Source: Methanobrevibacter thaueri
GTDB lineage: Archaea; Methanobacteriota; Methanobacteria; Methanobacteriales; Methanobacteriaceae
Assembly: GCF_015062905.1 (NCBI RefSeq)
Contig: NZ_SUTK01000002.1
Location: forward strand, 1 to 64,000
DNA: 64,000 nt
Reading direction: 5' to 3'
Both the position numbers and the translations under genes were made by a program. Below, piece by piece: positions 53,587-61,914 of the stretch (positions within the stretch are counted from its first letter, which is position 1; each line of letters opens with the position of its first letter). The notes beneath the pieces are model-generated. The model had not been told where the DNA came from. It saw only the letters and a program-made list of their open reading frames with translations, and did no database searches.

Positions 53587-54618
53587 TTATTCTATATCGT
53601 TTTTCTCTTTTAAGAGCTCAACATCATCATGCAGTTTTTCAATCTCAATCTCATACTCTTCCAAAGTATTTTCAAGTTCCATGATTTTCAACTCTTCATA
53701 ACTGAGTTTATTCTCGGGTTTTACTTCCCTGAAAATCATGACACATAGAATCATACCAAGAACACCGCCAAACAGCATCAGAGGATAAATGTCATTAATG
53801 TACACTACTGAAACGTATGCCGGAGTCAGCCAAATAATGAGAGCCATCTCAAATCCGACATATAAAAACATCAAAATAACCACAGATCTTCCTTTCGGGA
53901 ATTTTCCATCATTCAAAATATAGATTAAACTTCCAAGAAATCCTGCAATCACGGTAGCAAGAGAGCATGGCAGTGCAGTGGTACCGCCTTCAAAAAACCT
54001 GAATCCTGCGGAAACTATGCATGCGGGGATTCCGACATAAGGTCCTCCGAACAAACTTGCAATCATTATTATCAGATTTCTGACATTGGCAAAAGAGTTG
54101 TTCACCGGAATTGTATACCTTGATGCAAGACATCCGAGAACGCTGAAAAACACGAAAGCGAAGAACAGATCCCTTCTAGTGGCCTTCCGATGCATTATAT
54201 TATAAAAGAACCTTGTTTTGGTTGCAAGGAGCATGAAAATCAGCACGACGGATAATACCTTAAACATGTTTAAAAACGGCATGAAAAAGGCTCCGGAGTG
54301 GGTACTCTGATTAAAATAGGAAATGAGTATGCTGAAAATTCCTATAATGACAAGATATCCCATCTCATAAATCGAGCTGTCCCGCAAATCCCTGAATTGA
54401 GGCAGCCTTGTTGAAATGAATCCGAAGATTATGATTGCCGCACCCATAGTCAATAGATTATTAACTACAGCAAATGGAACATTGACTATATGATGGCCAA
54501 AATAATGTTTGAAAAATGAGTAATAAAGAAGAATATTGGCTATAAGCAATACAAAAAAGATTAAAAGAAACACCATATTTTTTCTTTTTTTGATTGTTTC
54601 TTTAATGTTATTGCCCAT
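53587..54618 (-). CDS. 5TM-5TMR_LYT type membrane receptor without output domain
   Basis: 343 residues, about eight or nine hydrophobic helices. The block NVRNLIIMIASLFGGPYVGIPACIVSAGFRFFEGG is the signature of the 5TM receptor domain of LytS-type sensor kinases. No kinase, GGDEF or phosphatase domain follows; instead the last ~45 residues are a predicted coiled coil (MELENTLEEYEIEIEKLHDDVELLKEK). It may bind a ligand at the membrane and signal through a separate partner. It sits upstream-to-downstream with the beta-RFAP synthase gene on the same strand, 33 bases away. Confidence 0.8.
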   Translation of the reverse strand: MGNNIKETIKKRKNMVFLLIFFVLLIANILLYYSFFKHYFGHHIVNVPFAVVNNLLTMGAAIIIFGFISTRLPQFRDLRDSSIYEMGYLVIIGIFSILISYFNQSTHSGAFFMPFLNMFKVLSVVLIFMLLATKTRFFYNIMHRKATRRDLFFAFVFFSVLGCLASRYTIPVNNSFANVRNLIIMIASLFGGPYVGIPACIVSAGFRFFEGGTTALPCSLATVIAGFLGSLIYILNDGKFPKGRSVVILMFLYVGFEMALIIWLTPAYVSVVYINDIYPLMLFGGVLGMILCVMIFREVKPENKLSYEELKIMELENTLEEYEIEIEKLHDDVELLKEKNDIE

Positions 54619-54651
54619 ACCAACACTCTCTTAAAAAATTAATTGTAATGT

Positions 54652-55635
54652 CTACTTTTCAATGACGAAACCGTGGTTTTGTGCCTTGGTGACAAATACT
54701 GTACCCTTTTCGCCAATGATTTCCTTGGTTTTCTCTACAATATCTGCGTTTGATTCATCAAACATGGTGTAGAGAACCGGCCCGAATGATGAGATTCCGA
54801 CACCATATGCGCCCGCATCTTCAATGGCCTTCATTGTAGGCAGATAACTTGCATCAAGTGAGTGCTCCAACTTGTTGAATCCCACTTTTTGAAGTTCGCT
54901 TACAGCCCATCCGAAGTTTTTGATGTCCTTTTCAAGCATGAACGGAACAAGATTCATTAAAATAAGGTGAGATACCTGCTCCACTTCCTCTTTTGGAATA
55001 GGACAATATGTCTGGAACACATCCACCTCATCATCCCCTTCCATGTGCTTTTCGATGTATGGAATTGCAATCAGAATGTTCCATTCTTCCGGAAAATCAT
55101 ATCTTGCAATCAATGTTGCAGGCTTTGCCTGTGAAGCGCCTGAAGGCAAGAACAACGGCTTTTCCTCTTTGCTGTGTCCGCCATCAAGGATGAATCCTCC
55201 CAAATCGTGGGTGTATGTTCCGATACCGGAGGTTCCTCCTCTTCCAACAATCGCACTCAATTCACGGCTTTCCACTTCAATGCCCATTGTTTCAGTAATC
55301 AAATGAGCTGTTGAAACGGCTATTTGGGTTCCGCTTCCAAATCCTGAATGCGGAGGATAAGTATTATGTACAATAAATCTGAAACCTGAATCTATATCAA
55401 AGTGTTCAATGGTCTTTTGAGCTGCATCAGGGATTTTTTCCTGACATTCCAAAATAGCTTCCTCATCTGTTACGGTATCTGCAAATTCAAGCTCAACACC
55501 GCTTTCAATCTGTTCAACTTCCAATACAAACTGTGGATCAGCTAATGCTAGACCAATACCACCATCGACTCTTCTATATGACCCATTCAAATCAATAAGG
55601 GACATATGTATTCTTGAAGGTGCTCTTATAATCAT
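54652..55635 (-). CDS. mptG: Beta-ribofuranosylaminobenzene 5'-phosphate synthase
   Basis: A 327-residue GHMP-kinase-fold enzyme (EC 2.4.2.54) that joins 4-hydroxybenzoate or p-aminobenzoate to PRPP with loss of CO2 and pyrophosphate, the first committed step toward methanopterin. Family marks: RAPSRIHMSLIDLNG at the start, the PPHSGFGSGTQIAVS GHMP-like loop (about 94-108), GRGGTSGIGTYTHDLGGFILDGGHS, and GVGISSFGPVLYTM near the end. AGGATGTGAAAAA precedes the ATG. Cytoplasmic. Together with mch it ties the segment to methanopterin-based metabolism. Confidence 0.94.
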   Translation of the reverse strand: MIIRAPSRIHMSLIDLNGSYRRVDGGIGLALADPQFVLEVEQIESGVELEFADTVTDEEAILECQEKIPDAAQKTIEHFDIDSGFRFIVHNTYPPHSGFGSGTQIAVSTAHLITETMGIEVESRELSAIVGRGGTSGIGTYTHDLGGFILDGGHSKEEKPLFLPSGASQAKPATLIARYDFPEEWNILIAIPYIEKHMEGDDEVDVFQTYCPIPKEEVEQVSHLILMNLVPFMLEKDIKNFGWAVSELQKVGFNKLEHSLDASYLPTMKAIEDAGAYGVGISSFGPVLYTMFDESNADIVEKTKEIIGEKGTVFVTKAQNHGFVIEK

Positions 55636-55704
55636 TTTTTCACATCCTTAAATATTCTATAAAATATTTGTTTTTAAATATATATAACATTTTGTAAAAA
55701 AAAT

Positions 55705-56409
55705 CTACCTTTTACTCATTTCATCAATTTTTTCGTTCAATTTTTCAACCTCAGAGGTCAGATAATCAATCTTGTATTCGAGGTCTTTGCGCTTATCCCT
55801 GTTCAGCCTTGACACGTATGCCGATGAGATTATTGCAGTGATGAGGGAAAATATTATAATGCCTCCAACCATGGCAACTATACCTATCAGCCTGCCTGAA
55901 CTTGAGGCCGGAACAACATCACCATATCCTGTGCTTGTCATTGAAACAAAAGTGTACCAGATGGCTGTTCTAAAGTCGACGATGTTTGAATCGACCTGCC
56001 AAACGAGAATGGTGACAATGACAATGAATACAATTGTTATTGCAATTATCTTGTCCAGATAGGTTTTTTTCAAAAAGTCCGCAAATATCTTTTCGTCATC
56101 GCGAATCAGAATGAAAACCTTTATCAGCTGGGCAAGCTTGACGAATCTCAACGCTCGCATAAACACCGAATTGAACGGAAGCATTCCCAGAATGCCAAGG
56201 GAATTGTTTTTAAGATATTCCTTCCTATCATCTGCTCTTTTGAGATTATATAAAAATTCAATCCAGAAACATGCGCACAACAACAAGTCAAAGGCAATCA
56301 CATTAACCTTGAACGAAGTGTCAACGGGATAGAATGTAATGTATAACAAAAATATTATGTCAAAAATAGTTAATACTATTCCGCCTAAGTACACAAGTTG
56401 CTTTTTCAT
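55705..56409 (-). CDS. Voltage-gated-like potassium channel
   Basis: 234 residues. Four S1-S4-like helices (about 8-30, 37-58, 70-80, 85-102, with spaced arginines in FMRALRFVKLAQ), then the pore: helix, selectivity filter TSTGYGD (158-164) and a second helix (about 175-198). A coiled-coil tail (about 205-232) should assist tetramer assembly. It resembles KvAP-class archaeal channels. It conducts K+ across the membrane. No ribosome site precedes the ATG, and a TATATACT element is close upstream, so a leaderless transcript is possible. Confidence 0.9.
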   Translation of the reverse strand: MKKQLVYLGGIVLTIFDIIFLLYITFYPVDTSFKVNVIAFDLLLCACFWIEFLYNLKRADDRKEYLKNNSLGILGMLPFNSVFMRALRFVKLAQLIKVFILIRDDEKIFADFLKKTYLDKIIAITIVFIVIVTILVWQVDSNIVDFRTAIWYTFVSMTSTGYGDVVPASSSGRLIGIVAMVGGIIIFSLITAIISSAYVSRLNRDKRKDLEYKIDYLTSEVEKLNEKIDEMSKR

Positions 56410-56447
56410 AATTAATAGTATATGTGCAATAGTATATATTAACTACA

Positions 56448-57095
56448 CTAAAACAGATCGTCCACAACACTGACCAGCTTCTCAGCAAGCATGCAGGTGA
56501 AGTCAAAGTCCTCTGAAGAATAGCATTCATAGACCAGTGTAGGTATTCCTGCCTTTGCTGTCGGTTCTGTTATGTATGGTGGGCTTGAGCGGAATTCAGG
56601 AGCATAATATACGATTTCATCCATATTGCCAATAATCTGATTCATGTATTCGGATGAATTATCGTCAAAGCCCGGCGCAAAGACGAAATTGGTTATCTGA
56701 TAGTCTCCCGGACCCTGAGGTCCACGGTTTGAGTGGATATCCAAAAACAAATCGTATTTCTTGTCTATTATGTCATCTCTGATGAATTCCTGTGCAAGGA
56801 GCTGTCCCTCAAGACGTCCCTCCGTTTCTGAGGAATCGTCATTGACATTTATGTTATACAGGTAATAGCAATTTTTTAAATCGCTTTTAGAGGTTAACTT
56901 TTCAAACAAAGCTCTGTGGGACTTGCTTTCCAGAGGATGCATTCCAATCACATAAGCTATTTTAACCTTCGAGTCTTTATCTCCAAAAGGACCGTGCAGA
57001 TGTACGCTGCCTAAATCATTCCTGCCTAAAAGTTCGCACTCGTATTCTGTTGAGTCAACCTGGGCCTCGCTTGTCGGTTCCTTCGGATAGTTCAT
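56448..57095 (-). CDS. M14-like zinc peptidase-fold protein (cytoplasmic paralogue)
   Basis: 215 residues with no signal peptide; AGGTGTTTAA sets the ATG. Zinc-site pattern GMHPLE (H53, E56), DIHSNRG (D119-x-H121) and a C-terminal VYECYSSE (E190, catalytic position) matches the carboxypeptidase A/aspartoacylase fold better here than in its exported paralogue at 15497-16189. Both share an N-terminal GRNDLGSV/AKNDLGSV segment. It may deacylate or trim a small amide; the substrate is unknown. It lies about 40 bases downstream of the ferritin gene, whose terminator lies in between. Confidence 0.65.
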   Translation of the reverse strand: MNYPKEPTSEAQVDSTEYECELLGRNDLGSVHLHGPFGDKDSKVKIAYVIGMHPLESKSHRALFEKLTSKSDLKNCYYLYNINVNDDSSETEGRLEGQLLAQEFIRDDIIDKKYDLFLDIHSNRGPQGPGDYQITNFVFAPGFDDNSSEYMNQIIGNMDEIVYYAPEFRSSPPYITEPTAKAGIPTLVYECYSSEDFDFTCMLAEKLVSVVDDLF

Positions 57096-57106
57096 TTAAA
57101 CACCTA

Positions 57107-57142
57107 AAAAAAAATAAGATAAGACTAGAATAATCTAGTCTT
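57107..57142 (-). terminator. Stop-codon-straddling hairpin plus U tract (ferritin)
   Basis: Perfect 9-bp inverted repeat aagactaga/tctagtctt at 57121-57129 and 57134-57142 with a 4-base loop. The stop codon (57135-57137) is in one arm, and T9 follows on the minus strand. Confidence 0.78.
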
Positions 57143-57635
57143 CGGATGGTGAACGTGCACCTAATTCCTTGTTCAATTCGTAAATCAATCTGTTGTCGCC
57201 ATCAGCCAATTTGATTTTGGCAACTAATTCCATAGCATTTTCTTCCTCTTCGACTTGCTCTTCGACAAACCATTGTAGGAAGTTGTTGGTTGCATGGTCT
57301 TTTTCTTCGATAGCTAAATCTACAAGATCATCAATTAATCCTGATACTTTTTTCTCATGTTCTAAGACATGCTCGAATGCTGCAACTGGAGAGTCCCATT
57401 CAGTTTGAGGTCCTTCGATTTCAGTCAAGGTTACTGAAGCCCCTCTTCTGATAATGTAGTCATAGAATTTCATTCCATGCTCTAATTCTTCTTCTGCTTG
57501 TACTCTCATCCAGTTAGCAAATCCTGCTAAGTCTTCATCTTCAAAGTAAGCTGCCATGGATAAATATAAATAACCTGAGTAAATTTCAGCATTTAATTGA
57601 CCATTTAAAGCTTTTTCCATATTTTCAGATACCAT
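57135..57635 (-). CDS. ftn: Ferritin
   Basis: A 166-residue non-haem ferritin (FtnA-type) that oxidises and stores iron in a 24-subunit shell. Ferroxidase ligands visible: E17 in NAEIYSGYLYL, E50/H53 in AEEELEHG, E94 and Q127/E130 in VEEQVEEEE, and Y24. GGTGATATTTA sets the ATG; AAATTATATAAG about 45 bases upstream is a good TATA element. Monocistronic. With the two rubrerythrins it makes an iron and peroxide defence set. Confidence 0.95.
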   Translation of the reverse strand: MVSENMEKALNGQLNAEIYSGYLYLSMAAYFEDEDLAGFANWMRVQAEEELEHGMKFYDYIIRRGASVTLTEIEGPQTEWDSPVAAFEHVLEHEKKVSGLIDDLVDLAIEEKDHATNNFLQWFVEEQVEEEENAMELVAKIKLADGDNRLIYELNKELGARSPSED

Positions 57636-57734
57636 TAAATATCACCATTATAATCTTTGTATTTGATTTCTTATATAATTTACATTGAAATGTTTCACTA
57701 CAATTTTAATAATCATTAAAACATATCATTTAAC

Positions 57735-58544
57735 ATGATTGAAAAATCCCTCTATGAAAACTACCAAATCGATTTTAGTGATGAAATTACCCCAGATAAT
57801 GACGATTACCTATTTGTTTTTAATGACATGAGACAGCTGTATCTGGATGAAGAAAAGAGATTGCCTGAAAACTTAGATGGTTTTGATGTTAATTTCTGCC
57901 TATTCATTGGAATGTATAAAGGAAGGAAGGCATTCGTCGCAAATGCTGATGGCGACGGGACATACCATGACCTGTTTGAGGTCTATGAATTCAATCATGA
58001 CCTGTACCATATTGCAGGAAAAGCGGTTTTGATAAACGATTGGTATATATCACACAGGTTTTGTGGAAGATGTGGAGTCAAGACTCAATTAGATGAAAAG
58101 GACATGATGTTAAAATGCCCTGAATGCGGCCAAGTGCATTATCCTCGCATCGCTCCTGCAATTATTGTGGCCATAAGAAATGATGACAAATTGCTCATGG
58201 CAAAGCACAGCTACCACGACACCATCAGATATGCATTGATAGCAGGATTTGTGGAACCTGGCGAAAGCATTGAGGACGCCGTTCATCGTGAGGTTTTAGA
58301 AGAAGTAGGGATTAAAATAAAAAATCTTAAATATATGAAAAGCCAATCCTGGCCGTTTCCGAATTCACTTATGCTCGGATTTACTGCAGAATATGAATCC
58401 GGAGATATTAAAGTGGATGGTGATGAAATAGTCAAGGCGAAATGGTTTGAAGCTGATGAAATAATAAGATTTTCATCAGACATCAGCATTTCGGACTGGC
58501 TGGTGCAGAATTTTATTGATTCTGTTAAGCACACTTTTAAATAG
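57735..58544 (+). CDS. nudC: NADH pyrophosphatase (NudC)
   Basis: 269 residues. N-terminal Nudix-like fold (about 1-95), a zinc ribbon (FCGRCGVKTQ...CPECGQVHYPR, about 113-140), then the Nudix box GFVEPGESIEDAVHREVLEEVGI (about 175-197; split here, key residues G, E, R, E-E) and the NudC-specific SQSWPFPNS (the usual form has P in place of the second S). It hydrolyses NAD(H) to NMN(H) and AMP and may remove NAD caps from RNA. With the NAMPT gene it touches NAD turnover. No ribosome site before the ATG. Monocistronic. Confidence 0.93.
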   Translation: MIEKSLYENYQIDFSDEITPDNDDYLFVFNDMRQLYLDEEKRLPENLDGFDVNFCLFIGMYKGRKAFVANADGDGTYHDLFEVYEFNHDLYHIAGKAVLINDWYISHRFCGRCGVKTQLDEKDMMLKCPECGQVHYPRIAPAIIVAIRNDDKLLMAKHSYHDTIRYALIAGFVEPGESIEDAVHREVLEEVGIKIKNLKYMKSQSWPFPNSLMLGFTAEYESGDIKVDGDEIVKAKWFEADEIIRFSSDISISDWLVQNFIDSVKHTFK

Positions 58545-58613
58545 CAATTATCCTTTTTCTATTTATTTAATTTCATAACCCTCCAAATTATAACTTGAAT
58601 TAACTACAATAAT

Positions 58614-59228
58614 TTAATATTTTCCCGCATAAGATCCTAATTCAATATGTCCCTGGGAATCATGCCCCCCATAGGTATAAGCTCCATCACCGGCAAAAAC
58701 ATAATATTCTCCATTTGAAGTTTCAATGAGTGCTAATTCCTGTTGTGTTTCAACTGTTCTATAATTACCGAAGTAAGGAGAATATTCAGAATATACACTA
58801 GTATCCACACTATTTTTATTATTATCAGATTCTTTGGTTTCTTCTTTAATTTTCAGTTTCTGTGATGCACTATTTCCAGTGTAGTTATCATTTCCGCCAT
58901 AAGTGACATTAACAACATATTTGCCCTTTTTCAAATCCAAATCAAGCTTTGCCTTACCCTTGGAATTGGTTTTTACAGTTTCATTAACTACAACTTTACC
59001 CTTCTTGTTTTTTACAACAATCTTAACTTTTTCCTTTGATAATGCAGTCTTGTTTAAGTCTGTCAGTTGTATCTTAAGTTTTCCACCTTCATTTTGCTCC
59101 TTATCACTAGTAATTTTTATTTTAGTCGGTTCTTTAGCATTAATTGACTGCATAAACATTGCTCCTGCAATAACTGCAAGAACTATAACTATAGCAACTA
59201 AAATTATTATAATATTTTTGTTTTCCAT
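58614..59228 (-). CDS. Membrane-anchored protein with one Ig-like domain (copy 2)
   Basis: 204 residues from the ATG at 59228 (GGGGAG before it). One N-terminal hydrophobic helix (about 5-28), then an Ig-like domain (KIKITSDKEQNEGGKLKIQLTDLN...YVVNVTYGGNDNYTG, about 35-130), an Asn/Ser linker and a small C-terminal region ending in YAFAGDGAYTYGGHDSQG-like Gly/Tyr-rich sequence (about 155-204). It is a tandem duplicate of the gene at 59245; the Ig part is about the same and the C-termini differ. Surface-exposed, role unknown. Confidence 0.72.
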   Translation of the reverse strand: MENKNIIIILVAIVIVLAVIAGAMFMQSINAKEPTKIKITSDKEQNEGGKLKIQLTDLNKTALSKEKVKIVVKNKKGKVVVNETVKTNSKGKAKLDLDLKKGKYVVNVTYGGNDNYTGNSASQKLKIKEETKESDNNKNSVDTSVYSEYSPYFGNYRTVETQQELALIETSNGEYYVFAGDGAYTYGGHDSQGHIELGSYAGKY

Positions 59229-59244
59229 GAATTCCAACTCCCCA

Positions 59245-59838
59245 TTATTTAAATCCTAGACTATGTATCTCACCAGTCCTTACATCTACAGTTCTCATGT
59301 AACCATCCTGATATTCCTGTTTAACATGATATTCATCAATATAATATCTATTTGTTTCAGGATAAGGATCATTACTTGGAGGTAAATTATTAATATCATA
59401 TGATGTGGTTGATGAAGATTGTGAATTTGAGGAGGTTGCTTCAGTAACAGCCTCTTTAATTTTCAATTTCTGGGATGCAATATCTCCCGTATAGTTCTCA
59501 TTTCCACCATAAGTAACATTAACCATATATTTACCCTTCTTCAAATCCAAATCAAGTTTAGCCTTACCCTTGGAATTGGTATTAACAACATCATCAACAA
59601 CCACCTTACCCTTTTTGTCTTTAATAGTAATATTAACTACTTCCTTTGAAATCGGAGTATTATTCAAATCAGTCAACTTGATTGACAATTCTCCATCTTC
59701 ATATTGCTCCTTATCACTTGTAATTTTAATTTTTGTTGGTTCTTTTGAATTTACTGGATTCAATAACATTACTCCAATCGCAGCTGCAAGAACAACAATT
59801 ATTACAACCAATATTATAATTATCTTTTTATCTTCCAT
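59245..59838 (-). CDS. Membrane-anchored protein with one Ig-like domain (copy 1)
   Basis: 197 residues from the ATG at 59838 (GTGATT before it). N-terminal hydrophobic helix (about 4-27), Ig-like domain (KIKITSDKEQYEDGELSIKLTDLN...MVNVTYGGNENYTG), a Ser-rich linker and a Tyr/acidic tail (PETNRYYIDEYHVKQ). Only sixteen bases separate its stop from the ATG of copy 2, so the pair is one transcript. The two diverge mainly in the tail, the pattern expected if the tail binds different partners. Role unknown. Confidence 0.72.
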   Translation of the reverse strand: MEDKKIIIILVVIIVVLAAAIGVMLLNPVNSKEPTKIKITSDKEQYEDGELSIKLTDLNNTPISKEVVNITIKDKKGKVVVDDVVNTNSKGKAKLDLDLKKGKYMVNVTYGGNENYTGDIASQKLKIKEAVTEATSSNSQSSSTTSYDINNLPPSNDPYPETNRYYIDEYHVKQEYQDGYMRTVDVRTGEIHSLGFK

Positions 59839-59975
59839 TTTAATCACATTTTAAAGAGATATAATAATATATAACCAAATAGAAGTTATATATAATTTGT
59901 GAAAAAAATATTAAAAAAATAGCGGCATCCCAAGAAATTTTTTGGATTCAACTTCAAGGGATTCTTAATTGATTT

Positions 59976-60018
59976 AAAAAAAGTTTTTGTACTTATCATC
60001 TGATGAATACAAATTCAT
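59976..60018 (-). terminator. Hairpin plus U tract after the small zinc-ribbon gene
   Basis: Perfect 6-bp inverted repeat atgaat/attcat at 60003-60018 just after the stop of the 45-residue protein, followed by T5 and T7 runs on the minus strand. Confidence 0.5.
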
Positions 60019-60021
60019 TAA

Positions 60022-60159
60022 TCATCTTTTCGGTTTTTTAACCAATTTCGGCCTGTCTCCGGATTTATCCCAGTATGTATCCAACTTCAATCCGCAGTTG
60101 ATGCACCTTATTGCATCGTCCCTGTTGGGATAGCTGCAGTAAAAGCACTGTTTAGTCAT
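60022..60159 (-). CDS. 45-residue zinc-ribbon protein
   Basis: ATG at 60159 with GGTGATTTGAA before it, stop at 60022. The protein starts MTKQCFYCSYPNRDD and continues to CINCGLKLDTYW: two C-x2-C pairs 12 residues apart, a classic zinc knuckle, then a basic tail (RPKLVKKPKR). It lies 25 bases downstream of the MalY gene on the same strand and so is the last gene of a three-gene operon. Likely a nucleic-acid or protein-binding small protein. Too short for the usual length cut-offs. Confidence 0.75.
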   Translation of the reverse strand: MTKQCFYCSYPNRDDAIRCINCGLKLDTYWDKSGDRPKLVKKPKR

Positions 60160-60184
60160 TTCAAATCACCTATTTCAATGAATT

Positions 60185-61360
60185 TTAAATGTTTCCTGAT
60201 AATCTGTTGATGTTATTCAGGGCGATGACGCCTGATTTCAGTTTCAGCAGCCCTTCATTCAAGAGTTCCTGAGGGCATGCTATATTCATTCTTAAAAAGC
60301 TGTCTCCATTTTGACCAAAATCGCTTCCGGCAGATAAGAATAAGCCCTGATTCTGCCTTAAAAATTCTGACAATACCTTTGACGGAACATTTAATGCTGA
60401 ACAGTCCAGCCACAGGAGGTATGTTGCATCACACTCGACAAGCTTTACAACCGGCAATTCATTGGCCATAAATTCCTTTACTATTTGCTTATTTTCATAA
60501 AGCACTTCCCTTAACTCTTCCAGCCAATCTTCAGACTCATCATAAGCGGCAATCACTGCAGATGTTGCAAATACGTTGCATGAATCTGAATTGTCAACAT
60601 GCATCTGCTTTTTAATCCTTTCCAAGAGTTCACCGTTTTTGGTGTGAACCACAGAGCTTTGAAAGCCTGCAATGTTGAAGGACTTTGAAGGGGAGAGACA
60701 TCTGATGACATTGTCCTCTGATTTGAACGGATTGTACTTGACTCCGGGATCTGTCAAATCGCAGTGTATCTCATCGGAAATCAGAATGACATCATGCTTC
60801 ATGCACAAATCTGAAATCCTGTCCAGTTCATCCCTGGACCAGATTTTTCCGATTGGATTGTGGGGATTGCAGAGTATCATCATCCCGACCTTGGACAGCT
60901 TCTCATCCAGGCCATCAAAATCTATTTTATACTCGCCGTTTTCATAGACCAGCTCGTTTTCAAGGACCTTTCTGTCATTGTCCTCAATAACATAGTAGAA
61001 GACATGATATACAGGGGACTGAATCAGTATTTCATCGCCGACATCCGTCAGGCACCTGATCATTGAGGATATTGACGGCATTACGCCAATTGAATATGCC
61101 ATGTCATCCCTTGACATGTCAAGGCAGTATCTTCTTTCCCACCAGCCAATATAGGCTTCAAAAAGCTCATCTGGAACTATCGTATATCCGTATACCGGAT
61201 GCCTTGCCCTATTTGAGATGGCCTTTTCAATGGCCGGAGCCACCCTGAAGTCCATATCCGCCACCCACATGGGCAGGTCGTCATCAAAGAGTTCCCATTT
61301 GAGGGAATTGGTGCCTGTCCTGTCGATTACGCTTTCAAAGTCATATCTAGTATTTTTCAT
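60185..61360 (-). CDS. MalY/PatB family aminotransferase / cystathionine beta-lyase
   Basis: 391 residues from the ATG at 61360, which gives the family's usual MKNTRYDFESVIDRTGTNSLKW start. A fold-type I PLP enzyme: WVADMDF (substrate), ILCNPHNPIGK (PLP ring), SDEIHCDL (Asp to the ring nitrogen) and SPSKSFNIAGFQSS (PLP lysine). It cleaves cystathionine to homocysteine, ammonia and pyruvate, or acts as an aminotransferase. The start lies inside the end of the nitroreductase gene (14-base overlap), so they are translationally coupled. Cytoplasmic. Confidence 0.92.
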   Translation of the reverse strand: MKNTRYDFESVIDRTGTNSLKWELFDDDLPMWVADMDFRVAPAIEKAISNRARHPVYGYTIVPDELFEAYIGWWERRYCLDMSRDDMAYSIGVMPSISSMIRCLTDVGDEILIQSPVYHVFYYVIEDNDRKVLENELVYENGEYKIDFDGLDEKLSKVGMMILCNPHNPIGKIWSRDELDRISDLCMKHDVILISDEIHCDLTDPGVKYNPFKSEDNVIRCLSPSKSFNIAGFQSSVVHTKNGELLERIKKQMHVDNSDSCNVFATSAVIAAYDESEDWLEELREVLYENKQIVKEFMANELPVVKLVECDATYLLWLDCSALNVPSKVLSEFLRQNQGLFLSAGSDFGQNGDSFLRMNIACPQELLNEGLLKLKSGVIALNNINRLSGNI

Positions 61361-61865
61361 AGTGTATTCTTTCCTCGTCAAACTTGTCCATGAACTTGTT
61401 TTCCCATCCGTCAGCGGGATAACCGATTGTGACGATTGAGAAAGGCCTCAAATCGGTGATGTCATCGATACCGATTATTTTACCGATTGCCTTCATGCGC
61501 TCCTCTTCAGGGGCAACTCCATTCCAGAGACCTCCCAGTCCAAGGTTTACGGCTTCAAGGAGCATGTTTTCACATGCAGCACCCATATCCTGCTGCCAAA
61601 CCAGCTTATAGAATGATCTTTCAATGTTGGCAACAAGAACGATTGCAACCGGAGCATTAGTAACCCTAGGCTTTATTTCACCGAGCTTTGCAAGAGTTTC
61701 CTTGTTTTTAACAACCACAAACTCCCACGGTTCGGCTCCAAGCCTTGAGCCCGGTGCCTGCATTCCCGCCTTAATGATTTTCAAAATGTCATCGTCACTT
61801 ACATCCCTGTCTGCATATTGACGGATGCTTCTTCTGGTGTTAATAATCTCATCAAATTCTGCCAT
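61347..61865 (-). CDS. Nitroreductase-family FMN oxidoreductase (second copy)
   Basis: 172 residues. Same fold as 37776: INTRRSIRQYADRDVSDD (FMN phosphate), MQAPGSRLGAEPWEFVVVKN, GAACENMLLEAVNLGLGGLWNGVAPE. About one third identical by eye to the other copy. First gene of the operon with MalY and the zinc-ribbon protein. The stretch LGAEPWEF and the GYPADGW end suggest a slightly different substrate pocket. No clear ribosome site precedes the ATG. FMN reductase or nitro/azo/quinone reductase are all possible. Confidence 0.87.
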   Translation of the reverse strand: MAEFDEIINTRRSIRQYADRDVSDDDILKIIKAGMQAPGSRLGAEPWEFVVVKNKETLAKLGEIKPRVTNAPVAIVLVANIERSFYKLVWQQDMGAACENMLLEAVNLGLGGLWNGVAPEEERMKAIGKIIGIDDITDLRPFSIVTIGYPADGWENKFMDKFDEERIHYEKY

Positions 61866-61914
61866 AATATAAATAACATTTTAAACATATATAAATTAAA
61901 TGGAGGTGACAGTA

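Noticed and set aside
53587..54618. LytS-type histidine kinase
   Set aside because: The receptor domain is present but there is no histidine kinase or ATPase domain after it, only a coiled coil.
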